DNA from: Xiphydria camelus
Taxonomy: Eukaryota; Arthropoda; Insecta; Hymenoptera; Xiphydriidae
Length of the DNA: 64,000 nt
Reading direction: 5' to 3'
NCBI GenBank assembly: GCA_963678675.1
Contig: OY783197.1
Coordinates: forward strand, 11,032,304 to 11,096,303
The notes beneath the pieces were generated by a model, which saw only the letters and a list, made by a program, of their open reading frames with translations, was not told where the DNA came from and made no database searches. The stretch's first letter is position 1. The number at the start of each line of letters is the position of its first letter. A program made the position numbers and the translations under genes. Of the stretch, positions 1-11,710 are shown in pieces.

Positions 1-187
1 GTATCAACTAACAGTCATCAAAAGGGAACCAAGTTCCTGCGTCGAGTCAATTTGGTCTAACGTAAGTATAGCGACAGGTATCACGAACAGATACAGTACA
101 TTTAGGTGCAAGTCCTTCAATCTTGAAGACTAGATTTAGATAGGTTCAGATCTACCTTCCGGTACGTTTTGGTTTACTTTAGCCATC

Positions 188-1006
188 ATGGCAGGCACAA
201 GAAGAAAGGTTAGGGTGCAGGGACTCAGAAACCCAGTATCGGCGATCGGACAGGGTGGGAAAGCGGGCTCGCGATCGTCATCATCATGCGACCGTAGCTC
301 TAGATGTGTTGGTGACTTGGCTCATGTAAAGTATAATGCTACAAGAAATGAATCATACGGTGCGAGGCGATTTCATAATTGTAATAAAAACTGTGATTTA
401 TTTTGTTATATTTGTTGTAAATACGTAGTGAGTAACAGAGGAATAGCTATAAGTGACAGAATTTAAAAAATGTATAAAGATTGTTTTGGTTTTGAGGTAC
501 TTAACCAGGAAACGAAATGGGTTTCGCATGTCATCTGCAGTTCTTGCAGAATAATATTGTATGGCAAGGATGAGAAGGTCATCAAATATTCTAGACCAGC
601 ATTATGGAATAGACCGCATAGCAAAAATGACTGTTATTTTTGTACGAATGACGTGACAGGGCATAACCGCAAAAGTAAATGTAGAATTTCTTACGTGGAT
701 GTTTCATCGGCGACAAAACCAATTGAGGCAAATTCTGACTCTGAATTACTTGCTGCTGGTGCTATAGAAATCGATGATTGTACCTATATCATCAGATAAC
801 GCCAAAAACGTAGAATGCGAATCTGCCGAACAAGAATCAAACGACGACGTATCTGACGAACAGAGTGCTACCGATAATTATGTTGATAGTAGTGACAGCA
901 ATGAAGACAGCGAATTCCTCTCATATGATCGTCAACCAGAACCAAAATTAGTATCACAGCCGGAACTTAATGATCTTGTTCGAGATTTAGGTTTAGCCAA
1001 AGACGG

Positions 1007-1040
<34 letters not shown>

Positions 1041-2126
1041 ATCTAGCTTTATTCTTAAAGAAGAGAAACTTACTTCAGCCAGAAACAAGAGTTTCATTTT
1101 ATAGACACAGAGACGAAGAATTCAGAAAATACTTTGCAATGGATAATACAATATCATTTGCATATTGCACTAATGTAAAAGGTTTAATAATTAAATGCAA
1201 GAAAAATCTATACAATCCTAAACACTGGAGATTGTTCATAGATTCTTCGAAACGTAGCATAACGGCTGTTTTGCTGCATAACACCAATGTTTATGCCCCC
1301 ATTCCAATAGCTCATTCAACAGTCATGGAAGAGCATTATGAGAAAATGAAAAAGCTTTTGGAGAAAATAAAGTATGCTGAACATAACTGGGATATATGCG
1401 GAGATTTTAAAATGTTAACGATATTGCTTGGGTAACAGTCTGGATACACACGTTATCCTTGCTATAAGTGTCTGTGGAAAATAGTAGAGATAGAGAACAC
1501 CACTACAAAAAGAAGATTTGGCCGGCAAGAAGGTCATTTACTGCTGGTGAGGATAATGTACTGTTCGAGCCCTTAGTAGATCTAAAAAAAGTTCTCATCC
1601 CTCCTCTCCACATAAAACTTGGGCTTATAAAGCAATTTACAAAAGCCTTAAACAAAGAAGGCAAATATTTCCAGTATTTATCTGAAAAATTCCCAAAATA
1701 TTCCGAGGCTAAAATCAGAGAAGGAGTATTTGACGGCCCGAAAATTAGAAAGCTGTTCCAAGATACATCATTTATTACTAAAATGGATGACGTTGAGAAA
1801 GCTGCTTGGACGAGTTTTAGAGAAGTGTCAAAAAACTTTTTGGGAATTAAAAAAAGTCCCAACTACAAAGAAATAGTCAAGAAAATGGTTGAGAACTTTA
1901 AAAAACTAGGCTGCTTAATGAACTTGAAACTACATTTCTTAGACACTCATATCGATGATTTCCCAGACAACCTTGGTGATATAGTGAGGAACAAGGTGAA
2001 CGCTTTCACCAAGACATAAAAGTCATGGAAAATCGATACCAAGGAAAATGGGATGATCATATGTTGGCGGACTATTGCTGGTCACTTAAAAGAGAGACAC
2101 GCAAGAACACCAAAAAAAGCAATTGA
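188..2126 (+). pseudogene. Broken copy 1 of a widespread arthropod repetitive protein family (transposon-like, function unknown)
   Basis: A protein of roughly 640 residues can be followed through several frames. It has an N-terminal Cys/His-rich stretch (HNCNKNCDLFCYICCKY), a DCYFC motif near 640, a WRLFIDSSKRS motif near 1230, YPCYKCLW near 1460, then PPLHIKLGLIKQF and DGPKIRKLF, and a C-terminal ADYCWSLKR near 2070. I recall this pattern as a multi-copy family in arthropod genomes; I know of no assigned function and only infer that it is transposon-borne. It is inactive: in-frame TAA at 464-466, frameshift near 780-800, a GA microsatellite at 1011-1039 replacing codons, TAA at about 1434, frameshift near 1478 and another near 1981. 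The start at 188 follows the family N-terminus. A second fragment lies at 24265-24895. Confidence 0.7.
1011..1039. repeat. (GA)n microsatellite inside the pseudogene
   Basis: About 14 GA units lie where the coding frame should continue between LVRDLGLAKD and LKKRNLLQPE. The reading frame differs on either side, so the run disrupts the gene. Confidence 0.95.
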
Positions 2127-2199
2127 GCAGAAAATCTGTGAGAAGATCATTGGAAGAAAAAAAAAAACAAGATATAGCCGAAAGAAGGTAGATTAAAAG

Positions 2200-2440
2200 T
2201 CGTTAGGGGATCTATAATAAAGAAGGTAGGTTAGCGACACGAAGGAGTTAGTAAGATCGTAAGATAGTGAGATATCGAGATGGAAAGATGGGGGGGGGGG
2301 GTAGGAAGATAGATAGTAGGTGCGATAGAGAGTTTGTGAAGAAGGAGATAGAAAGATATAGTGTTAGTGAGATGATGAGATAAAAATTAAGTGACATAGT
2401 AGGATAGTACAATAAGAAGTTAGTAATTAGGCTACTTAAT
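2200..2440. repeat. GATAG-rich low-complexity DNA with a G run
   Basis: Degenerate gatag/gtaag words fill this stretch, with a run of G at 2290-2301. No gene is visible. Confidence 0.6.
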
Positions 2441-2494
2441 GAACTAAGGACCAGTTAATAGATAGATAGACGGATTGATTGATAAATTCAATAT

Positions 2495-2600
2495 TTGTTG
2501 TCGCTTTATAAAAAATTTGGTAACAATCCGTTGATTTTCGAAAATCTCGTCCGCCATATTGGATCCGCCATCTTGAATTTTTGCCATTATCCAAACATCT
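2495..2600 (+). repeat. Dispersed ~100 bp repeat with CGCCATATTGGAT core
   Basis: The block shares the words GATTTTCGAAAATCTCGTCC, GCCATATTGGATCCGCCAT and a following A/T run with units at 6867-7024 and 10107-10340. It occurs here singly. Confidence 0.7.
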
Positions 2601-2970
2601 GTGTAATTTAAATAAGTTTGACCACCCCAAACCTGAGATATTTACACTTGAAGTTGGCTTGATTTACACGTAATAAATACGTTATGATGGGCAAAACAGT
2701 AGGTCATTAATTCTACTGTCAAAACTAAAATTAAGAAGTTGATGAAAAAAACGAGGATAAGGTAGAGTAGGATATCACGAATAATGTGAAAAAAATGAGA
2801 ATGATTCACCATCTAGTTTCCAAGATATAACTATGAGAAGCCCTCACAATTTTGGTCGTATAGCATATATCTGCAAGGTCAGCAAGCGAACGAGTGCGTG
2901 GAGGGGAAACGGAACAGCGAGCCACGATCGTCGCTAGCACGCACACAGAAGAGTACGTCGTCTGTATATA
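2600..2970. other. No recognisable gene
   Basis: AT-rich sequence without a coherent coding frame, palindrome or repeat that I can recognise. Confidence 0.5.
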
Positions 2971-3184
2971 TTAGGTTGTAATATAAATTTGGAATAACGT
3001 TTTTGACGTTGAGTCGACATTGTTCTAAACGGCGTAACTTTTTAACCACGAACCACAGCAAAACAGTTTATACCTTAAAATAACCGCAAGAAAACGAGCT
3101 TTCAAATGAGGTATAACACGTCACTGAATTTGCTTTACACACCTGAAAAAACAAGAATTATTTCAAATTTATATTACAACCTGA
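2971..3184. mobile_element. Short inverted-repeat element (MITE-like)
   Basis: AGGTTGTAATATAAATTTG at the left end is matched in inverse at the right end (3160-3183). The interior is not symmetric. Length and structure fit a small non-autonomous element; the superfamily is not determined. Confidence 0.5.
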
Positions 3185-3189
3185 TACAA

Positions 3190-3900
3190 GCTATTTCGTG
3201 TATTGGGGCAAAGCCCGGACACTCCCGGTAAAAAGTTTACTGGCAATGGCAGATCAAAAACACAATATAGAATATATTTTACGGCAATAAATGATATCCA
3301 TCGTATTATCTATTAGTATCGAGTCAATATTGCGTAGTTTTTAATTCTATTTACTACTAATTAAACCAATTATCAATATTTTAAACCTGAACATGGTATG
3401 TAACTTTTTGTTGAGGTTGTCGCGGAGGAACTACTTTAACGAGAGACATAAGCTTTCTACCAGAAATGTCAACAATATGATAACTTTATGAATTTTAGAA
3501 GATTACATTCTATGGATAGTTCTAATCAAATCCCCAAAGTATTCATCATTTTTGCCATCTCATTTTTTTTATTCGTAAATGAAAAAAATGGATTTTCACA
3601 GAGTTAAATGGGACGTCGTTAAAAAGTCCAATTTTGTTAATTCACATTATGTTTATAAGTACCTAAGACTGTCGTTATTTTTGATTGTACAGGATTTAAT
3701 AATTTAGATACTTGTGAAATTTAAGACACCTTGACCGCACCAATCGTGAGTAATTTCAATAAATGCAGTGAAAAAATTTGTATTTTCTGACGGTTATGAA
3801 AAATAGTGGCGAGACTTGGCACAGCTGCATGCAAGACTACTGCGCGTGCGTCTGAGGTTAAAGCGGTTAATTACAATTTTCAACAGAATATTTTTCAAAA
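3190..3900. other. No recognisable gene
   Basis: AT-rich unique-looking sequence. No open frame of note and no repeat seen elsewhere in the window. Confidence 0.5.
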
Positions 3901-3903
3901 GTA

Positions 3904-4022
3904 CCGTCATTTGGGGTGAAATTGATCAGCCGGGGTGAGATTGCTCACTAAATCATAGTTTCATATCTTTGAATTAGTGAGCAATCTCACCCCCGGCTGA
4001 GCAATTTCACCCCAAATGACGG
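3904..4022. mobile_element. 119 bp hairpin MITE with TA target duplication
   Basis: Two ~48 bp arms starting CCGTCATTTGGGGTGAAATT are near-perfect inverses around a 24 bp loop. TA lies immediately outside both ends (3902-3903 and 4023-4024), as for Tc1/mariner-type insertion. Confidence 0.85.
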
Positions 4023-4367
4023 TATTGAGTTCATACAATTTTCATTTATTTTAATGAAAAAAAAAACAATAAAAAATTAACAATATGAAAATATAAAATT
4101 AGGAAAATATAAAATTGTTCTCCATTATTAGTAATACTCCAAATGCTTGAAGTGTCACTGAATGAATCCTCACTATCCTCGGCATAAACATCATCACATT
4201 TGGTCTCAATATTCTTAGCATCCAATTTTAGTTTTTTCTAGAGTCGCTGATCCTCACGTTGTATACTTTATTGTTTACTTTCAGCAACTTCCACAACTTT
4301 TCTGCCTCTGTTGTTTAATCCTGTGCGTTGTTGAACAATTTTTTATGCGATATTTCTTTTCTTCGCA

Positions 4368-5210
4368 AAGGACCACGCACAGAGTAAATGGAAATCGGTA
4401 ACCGGTCAAATTGTCTGAAAATGAAATATGATATAGTTTATGGTGTGCTGAATAAAAGTTCGGCTGGGTCCAAGACCCAATAATGGCCAGTTTCGGCACT
4501 AAACGGCACTGAATGTCAGCGAATTTGATCGCGTACACACGTAGCGGCTACAGCCTCTGAGCGTAATTATTTGAAGCCGTTATCATTTGAAGTCCTTGAA
4601 AATCAATAAAAGTACAAGATAAGGGATTTTTATGTCGCATATCATAAATCGGTCGCAAATTCGAGAAGATGTGCGAAGATAATTTAAGCCGTATCTCTCT
4701 GACCACGTGACGAAGCACATTATACGAGGTCCCTCGAAAATCATAAAATATAGTTTTTAATATGACCGTAGCCATCTTTATACCATACGCGCGCGATATT
4801 GCATCAATTATGTAATAACAAACTATATATTATGATTTTCGAGGGACCTCGTATAATGTGCTTCGCCACGTGGTCGGATACGGCTTACAATTAGATTATA
4901 TTTGCACATCTTCCCGAATTCGCGACTGATTTATGATATGCGACATAAAAACCCCTTATCTTGTATTTTTATTGATCTTCAAGGACTTCAAATGATAACA
5001 GCTTCAAATAATTACGCTCAGAGGCTGTAGCCGCTACGTGTGTACGCGATCAAATTCGCTGACATTCAGTGCCGTTTAGTGCCGAAACTGGCCATTATTG
5101 GGTCTTGGACCCATGAGAACTTTTATTCAGCACAACATAAACTATAACATATTTCATTTTCAGACAATTTGACCGGTTGCCGATTTCCATTTACTCTGTG
5201 CGTGGTCCTT
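4368..5210. mobile_element. Foldback element with ~390 bp arms
   Basis: 4368-4757 is the reverse complement of 4820-5210 at roughly 90 percent identity, with a ~60 bp spacer. Marker words are GGACCACGCACAGAGTAAAT in the left arm and its inverse in the right arm. No coding frame is convincing; reading frames in the two arms are mirror images of one another. Confidence 0.85.
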
Positions 5211-5625
5211 CACCCTTCCATCAAATATAGGACGATTCACCAGAATTTTCCATTTTTTAACGTTATTTATTTTCCTAGTTTAGTTTTAACACGTCTTGAT
5301 TGAAAATTCAAAACACTTATGACACAACAATTATATGCAACGCGTCGTGTGGAACCTCATTAATATAATCCGAGCATACCAAAATGGTTGAGAGCGGAGG
5401 AGGGGAGCCCTCTCTGTCTGATTGTGAGTTGCCCCAAGTGTGGTTCCTGCACAATGGTCCAAAAGGACTGAGTGCCAGGTAAAGGCCAATACAGAATACA
5501 GAATACGAAAATGCGGATGTTCTGTCGATATATGTGCGATTTCATCGACGAAAATAATACCAATTCCTGAAGTGAAAATGCGCTATTGCCAAGTCTACCT
5601 CGTAAATTAATATTAGTTTCATTAA
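5211..5625. other. No recognisable gene
   Basis: Unique-looking sequence between the foldback element and the large inverted-repeat element. Nothing assignable. Confidence 0.5.
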
Positions 5626-6344
5626 GGGCCGGTTTTACCAACAAGTATAAACGCGGTATAGCGCTATACTGAGAATATAACCATAATAGTCCTGGAGCCC
5701 GTGTACAAAAATTGCAACGATTTCGGGCAGTTTCTTTATATTTTTATTCGATTGTACTCACATTGTACAGATACGTTTGAGGTGTCAGCTGGCTAGGTGA
5801 CGGTGGGGGTAGTTGCTAAGGGGTTGCAAACACATGGAAAAAATCGTGACGGGAATCAGTCCCGGGCAGCACGAAACTTTTATGAACGGAAAATGATGTT
5901 CAATAATGAACATTGAACATTGTCAGCTAGCTGGGGAGTGGTGGGGTACTTGTCAGCTAGGGGTGCGAATGAGTCCGAAAATGGGAATTTGCAAAACGAT
6001 GTCGGGCAACTTGAAATTTGGGTGGATACTAATATTTTATATATGAATCACGAGAAAAAGTGTCAGCTGCTCGTATGTCGGTGGAAAAGTCGTCAGCTGG
6101 GGTCACAAAAGATTCCGGGCGTAGACGCACGGTTAACTGGCACGCACGACCTTTAATGCATCGTCTGATAATTTTTCCACCAACATACGAGCAGCTGATA
6201 CTTTTTTTTCGTAAATATTATATTAAATATTAGTGCCCAATTAAATTACGAGTTTCCCGAAATCATTATTGATGATTGAATCCTGAAACACATGCACGGG
6301 GCAATTTCGACTTAACAACTTCAGTTCTACATAATCAGAAATTC

Positions 6345-6557
6345 ATATTTCTTACGTTTTTACACATATGATTGCGGAGGCTATTTCTCAAAAAGTTCCA
6401 AAAACCTCCTTTTCAGTTTAGTACTTTATTAAAGCTTGTACATTCCTCTTAATACCCATATATCGTTTTATATGCTCAGGGCTGCTCAAACCAAACTATA
6501 GATACTTTCGTTATGAGGGCGCGAAACGCCCGAATGAAGAATTCTATTTTTTGTCAC
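6345..6557. repeat. Dispersed ~212 bp repeat, copy 1
   Basis: Nearly identical to 24051-24264 (same strand), beginning ATTTCTTA and ending GAATTCTATTTTTTGT. The copy here abuts a MITE; the other abuts the second arthropod-family fragment. Confidence 0.85.
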
Positions 6558-6560
6558 TAA

Positions 6561-6686
6561 GGGCCGGTTTTACCAACACGGTATAAACGCGGTATAGCGC
6601 TATACTGAGAATAACCAGCAATAAGCCTTATGGTTATTCTCAGTATAGCGCTATACCGCGTTTATACCTGTTGGTAAAACCGGCCC
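6561..6686. mobile_element. 126 bp MITE, PIF/Harbinger-like, TAA duplication
   Basis: A palindromic element with ends GGGCCGGTTTTACC, flanked by TAA at 6558-6560 and 6687-6689. Its terminal ~50 bp equal the ends of the surrounding 5.76 kb element, so it is a deletion derivative or sibling of that family. Confidence 0.9.
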
Positions 6687-6719
6687 TAAGTGTCAAATAC
6701 GAGGTTGACGGGGTTCAAG

Positions 6720-6750
6720 GCGGGGTGGGGGGGTGGGGGGGGGGGGCATT
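6720..6750. repeat. G-rich low-complexity run
   Basis: Mostly G with a few T; potential quadruplex-forming tract just outside the MITE. Confidence 0.8.
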
Positions 6751-6866
6751 ACAAACAAAAAAATCACAAGTATTTTTTAAAGTAAAAAGGAATAAATAAA
6801 CAGAAAACATAGAACTTTAGAACAAAATTTAAACGTTTATTATTTTGAATTTTTGCAAATATAACC

Positions 6867-7024
6867 ATATTCGTAATCAGCGACCTAAGAAATCCCCCTA
6901 TACCAAATTTGGCATGAATCCGTCGATTTTCGAAAATCTCGTCCGCCATATTGGATCCGCCATCTTCAATTTTTAAAATCTGACTGCAGATTCGTGATCA
7001 GCGACCCAAAAACCCCCTTATATA
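6867..7024 (+). repeat. Tandem ~100-120 bp repeat units, left of nested element
   Basis: One full and one partial unit with CGTCGATTTTCGAAAATC and GTGATCAGCGACCCAAAAAC. The array resumes in the same orientation at 10107, so the element 7028-10104 is inserted in it. Confidence 0.75.
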
Positions 7025-7689
7025 AAAGGGTCTCGCCGTATTTCCATATGAAAAATGCCCCGGCACTAATTAACTTCGTTAAACCTTTTATTTATTGCTT
7101 TTTATCCAAAATACCTCCACAACAAATTTCAGACCGTTAACTTCACGTACAAGGGAAATAGGGGGTTAACAACAATTAACGTTACTATTTTTTTTCTCTG
7201 GAACTATAAAAGATATCAAAGTCGTTCAAAAACTAAATTGTAGGTATTCGTGAGTAGTATATTATATATTTTTTCGACGGCATAAAAGCACTGTTTAAAG
7301 GTGTAAATTAAAAAAAATAGTTTTTGCAATGGAAAATTTATAACAATTGTTGGAGATACACCAACCAAAAAAATCATATAGAATCATCAATTAGTGAGCT
7401 GTTATATAAAAAAATTGTCAACTAGTTTAATTTGGTGGAAGACAGTAAAAAAATTGAAAAACCTTTAACGCGTTCACGCCGGCGCAGCGCGGTACTCAGT
7501 GCCAGCGTGAACGTGTTAATTCATATTATATTATGTATATTTATTTATTAATTAATTATATATGCACAATATCTATATTGTTTTATAATATACATAATAT
7601 ACAATAATGTGTACAAAAAACAATAATTCGTATGATTTACATAATCTTGGTAGATGAGTTGGTTACATCAAATATAGTGTTAAATATTT

Positions 7690-7795
7690 CGGCAGGTCTA
7701 ACGATTTTAGATTTTTTACATTTAGCGGGTACGTGACTAATAATAAATTATAGCAGCTATATGCAAACTGCATCCTACTGTCCTACTATTAACAG
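7690..7795 (-). pseudogene. Second copy of the transposase SWIM tail inside the left TIR
   Basis: Minus-strand translation gives SRTVGC.LHIAAIIYY, about 80 percent identical at DNA level to the tail at 7845-7995 lying immediately beside it. It has stops and is part of the inverted arm. Confidence 0.7.
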
Positions 7796-7810
7796 ACCCT
7801 GTTCATGACT

Positions 7811-8960
7811 TTAGTCATCATCACTATTCTCCTCAACGGTGGTACATAATGTGGTTACGTCAAATATATTTGTCAATATTTCGGCTGGTCTAACGATTTT
7901 AGACTTATAGCGGCTGTGTGACAAATAATAAATTATGGCAGCTACATGCGAACAGCACCCTACAGTTCTACTGCCATTAGCACAGTCACAAGTGTATCTT
8001 AGGATACCCTTGTAGCTATTCACGTTTGTGCCGATATTCAATGTAGCACTGGTACATTTTACTATTTATATGGCGTGAACGAACTTTAATTTTGATAATA
8101 TTTTCAGAGTCCATTAAATATTCGACATTTAAAGTGTTCTCGTCATCCATTATTTCCGCGAGATAACATATTGCTTGTGACATTTGATATGTGCCTGTAA
8201 ATAGTATCTTGAGATCGTCTTCAGTAAATTCCGGAAAATCTATTAGGCATGTTGAAGAGAGTTTTATAAACGGTTTTTTACGGCGATTTAAACTTTGCGT
8301 TTCAACTACTGTTTGCAAAGTATTTTGCTGGACTGTACGCTCTTTCATATAATTAAGTATTTCGTCGGCAAATTCCCGATCAGAATTAATCCTTTTTCCA
8401 AAAGTATTGTTTAAAAATCCAGCAATTCGGCATAAAGATTTTACTACAGGCAATAACTTGTTGTCTACTTTGTTATGTAATAATCGAAATTTTTGGCCTA
8501 TGGCTCCATGAACAGCCTCGACGACCCACCTTACCTTGGTAACCCACCGCGAAAAATTTTCTTCTTCAGTTGTTAATTGTGCACGAGAGATTACCCTTAA
8601 GAGCGGGCATAAAAACCTTATATCCTAGATTTTCCATATTCTCTACAGCATCACGAAAACCTCGATCAACAAAGCAGAAATAACCACGTTGCAAAAGAGA
8701 CTTTAATCCATTTTCTAAAAAGGTTTTCATTATAGAGGCATCATTCATTGTACCGTTGAATGGTCCTGCTATATTAACTATATAGCCATTTTTGTTGTGC
8801 AGATGGTGAAAGGTTTACACAGTGGAACTTTTTTTTGTCCGGAATAAGATTTTCGTTGATAAGCATTATTTCGACTTTTTTCATGTCTAACATATGTTCC
8901 ATCAAATATTAATGCCAATGTAGATTTACCAATATCAAAAAGTCATTTCTCCCCTTTACA
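7811..8960 (-). pseudogene. DDE superfamily transposase (DDE_Tnp_4-like) with C-terminal SWIM-type zinc finger, decayed
   Basis: Read on the minus strand, the order is IFDGTYVRHEKS (first Asp, codon 8901-8903), MNDASIM (second Asp, 8740-8742), DRGFRD near 8660, WVVEAVHG (Glu, about 8517-8519), a helical middle domain, and a Cys/His motif TCDCANGSRTVGCCSHVA near 7960 that resembles a SWIM zinc finger. FDGTY, DRGFRD and VVEAVH are familiar from DDE_Tnp_4-type transposases. Single-base frameshifts lie near 8800, 8577 and 8041, an in-frame stop lies near 8945, and the N-terminus is missing. It is therefore inactive. The exact superfamily within the PIF/ISL2EU/IS4EU-like group is uncertain. Confidence 0.75.
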
Positions 8961-9334
8961 AGCTGACTTAGCATTCGAAATATAGCGGTACCTATCTATT
9001 AGAGTGTGTACTGCGAAAGACATTCGTTAATTAGACTTTTCGGGAAAGGCGCGGGGCTACAAGCTCATTAGTATCCTAGATTCACGGAAACATCACCGTT
9101 GTGACTGATGGCGAGATTGACTCTAGATTAGAGAGGTACATAGATCGCGATATCGAGTGGTAAGAACCGACATGTAGAAGTCCGTTTATTGTGCGACGGA
9201 ACAAGGTTGTTTGGCTATATTTTCGTTACCTATGGAATATTTTTATCGTAAATGTGTGAAGAAAAAAATCCCAGCAATAGCCAAACGTGAAAGGTTACAA
9301 GGATGTAAATACTAAGGTACACTACTTTTGATTG

Positions 9335-9450
9335 TGCTAATGGCAGTAGGACAGCAGGATGCAGTTCGCATATAGCTGCTGTAATTTATTATTAGTCACG
9401 TATCCGCTAAATCTAAAAAATCTAAAATCGTTAGACCTGTCGAAATATTT
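9335..9450 (+). pseudogene. Third copy of the transposase SWIM tail inside the right TIR
   Basis: Plus-strand translation gives NGSRTAGCSSHIAAVIYY followed by a stop. It is the mirror of the 7690-7795 copy. Confidence 0.7.
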
Positions 9451-10106
9451 ACCACTATATTTGATGTAACCAACTCATTTACAAAGATTATGTAAATTAT
9501 ATGAATTATTTGTTTTTTGTACACATTATTGTATATTATGTATATTATAAAACAATATAGATATTGTGCATACATAATTAATTAATAAATAAATATACAT
9601 AATATAATATGAATTAACACGTTTACGCTGGCACTGAGTACCGCGCTACGCCGGCGTGAACGCGTTAAAGGTTTTTCAATTTTTTTACTGTCTTCCACCA
9701 AATTAAACTATTTGACAATTTTTTTATATGACAGCTCACTAATTGATGATTCTATATGATTTTTTTGGTTGGTGTATCTCCAGCAATTGTTATAAATTTT
9801 CCATTGCAAAAACTATTTTTTTAAATTTACACCTTTAAACAGTGCTTTTATGCCGTCGAAAAATATATAATATACTACTCACGAAGACCTACAATTTAGT
9901 TTTTGAACGACTTTGATATCTTTTATAGTTCCAGAGAAAAAAAATAGTAACGTTAATTGTTGTTAACCCCCTATTTCCCTTGTACGTGAAGTTAGCGGTC
10001 TGAAATTTGTTGTGGAGGTATTTTGGATAAAAAGCAATAAATAAAAGGTTTAACAAAGTTAATTAGTGCCGGGGCATTTTTCATATGGAAATACGGCGAG
10101 ACCCTT

Positions 10107-10340
10107 TGGTATGAATCCGTCGATTCTTGAAAATCCCGTCTGCCATATTGGATTCGCCATATCAATTTTTGAAATCTGACTTCAGATTCGTGATCAGCGA
10201 CCGAAATACCTCCACTGTACCAAAGTTGACATGAATTCGTCGATTTTCGAAAATCTCGTCCGCCATATTGGATCCACCATCTTCAATTTTTGAAATCTGA
10301 CTTCAGATTCGTGATCAGCGATCCAAAAAACCTCCTTAAC
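10107..10340 (+). repeat. Tandem ~100-120 bp repeat units, right of nested element
   Basis: Two units with CGCCATATTGGAT and CTTCAGATTCGTGATCAGCG, continuing the array interrupted at 7024. Confidence 0.8.
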
Positions 10341-10647
10341 AATCATTTATTTACTGTTTGATTGACCGTCAAGAGGAATTTCTATTTTTGTCCACTCTCC
10401 CATATACCGGGGAGCACTGTGGGCTGGTCGAAACCTGCCGAAACGGTAGGGATGTTCCGATCCATCGTATCGATATTTGGTATCGATCCGGCACGCAAAA
10501 CAGGATATCGATTCAGTTCAATATTGTATTGAAAAAGATCGATACTGAATATTTTAATTTGCAATTTTTTAATTGACTATTAATTTGTGTAGTACAGTAT
10601 TATAATGCATTATAATTAAGCACTAAATAATTATCCATTGATAGTTA
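10341..10647. other. No recognisable gene
   Basis: Contains repeated CGATA/TATCGAT words (about 10455-10545). The 72-codon frame here is not conserved with anything I know. Confidence 0.4.
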
Positions 10648-11577
10648 AATGAATTTCTGATTATGTAGAACTGAAGTTGTTAAGTCGAAATTGCCCCGTG
10701 CATATTTTTCATGATTAAATCATCAATAATGATTTCGGGCAACTTGAAATTTGGGTGGATACTAATATTTAATGTAATATTTACGAAAAAAAAGTATCAG
10801 CTGCTCGTATGTTGGTGGAAAAATTGTCAGCCGCGATGCATTAAAGGTCGTGCATGCCAGCTAACAGCGCGCCTACGCCCGGAACCTTTTGTGACCCCAG
10901 CTGACAACTTTTCCACCGACATACGAGCAGTTGACACTTTTTTTCGTGATTCATATATAAAATATTAGTATCCACCCAAATTTCAAGTTGCCCAGCATCG
11001 TTTTGAAACTTCGCATTTTCGGACTCATTCGCACCCCTAGCTGACAAGTACCCCACCACCCCCCGGCTAGCTGACAATGTTCAATGTTCATTATTGAACA
11101 TCATTTTCCGTTCATAAAAGTTTCGTGCTGCCCGGGACTGATTCCCGTCACGATTTTTTTCATGTGTTTGCAACCCCTTAGCAACTACCCCCACCGTTAC
11201 CTAGCCAGCTGACACCTCAAACGTATCTGTACAATGTGGGTACAATCGAATAAAAATATAAAGAAACTGCCCGATAATCATTGCACTTTTGGACACGGGC
11301 TCCAGGACTATAAGGCTTATTGCTGGTTATTCTCAGTGTATAGCGCTATACCGCGTTTATACCGTGTTGGTAAAACCGGCCCTAAATAAATGTCTAAAAA
11401 TATTCATGAAACTCATTTTTATAAAACTACTTATATATTTTATAAAGGTCTTAAAGAAATTCAATAGTGTAGCATAATTTTAGTATGGAAGGTTTTAATT
11501 TAACTGACTTTTTTTTTGAAGTTGCAATCCAATGTCGGCCCCTTTGACTTTTACCCCCGCCATATAGCCTTTGAGAA

Positions 11578-11710
11578 AGCTTATGTCTCTCCTTAACCAA
11601 CTCCCTTTTCGTTGCTATTACTCGTAGGTACTTTCACCCGCGAAACTGCCAAATTAACCGGGATCAATCGTTGTTAATAAACAAATTAATGAAAATCCAA
11701 CGACTGATTA
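11578..11710 (+). repeat. Satellite monomer (A type), separated from its array
   Basis: Carries GGTACTTTCACCCGCGAAAC and TTGTTAATAAACAAATTAA, the same landmarks as monomers at 12829 and 13151. The array is cut here by the TIR element 11711-12651. Confidence 0.8.

Larger units (their letters stand above)
7028..10104. mobile_element. 3.08 kb DNA transposon with ~770 bp terminal inverted repeats and DDE/SWIM transposase
   Basis: 7028-7795 is the reverse complement of 9335-10104. The ends read GGGTCTCGCCGTATTTCC inwards. The ~1.5 kb between the arms holds a decayed minus-strand transposase. Each arm also contains a copy of the transposase 3' end. A short palindrome beginning TTTAACGCGTTCACGCC lies inside the arms (7465-7520). 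The element sits within a tandem array and inside the larger 5626-11382 element, so it is the younger insertion. Confidence 0.85.
5626..11382. mobile_element. 5.76 kb element with ~0.72 kb terminal inverted repeats, PIF/Harbinger-like ends
   Basis: The arms 5626-6347 and 10648-11382 are inverse copies. The ends read GGGCCGGTTTTACCAAC inwards and are flanked by TAA on both sides (5623-5625, 11383-11385); a TAA/TTA 3 bp duplication is the hallmark of PIF/Harbinger. No PIF transposase remains inside. The interior holds a MITE with the same ends (6561-6686), a dispersed repeat, short tandem repeats and a second long-TIR element (7028-10104). Arm-internal frames at 5920-6156 and 10841-11077 are mirror copies of the same non-coding arm. 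Confidence 0.8.

Noticed and set aside
5920..11077. Two similar ~78-codon frames as a gene pair
   Set aside because: They are mirror copies of the same non-coding terminal inverted repeat.
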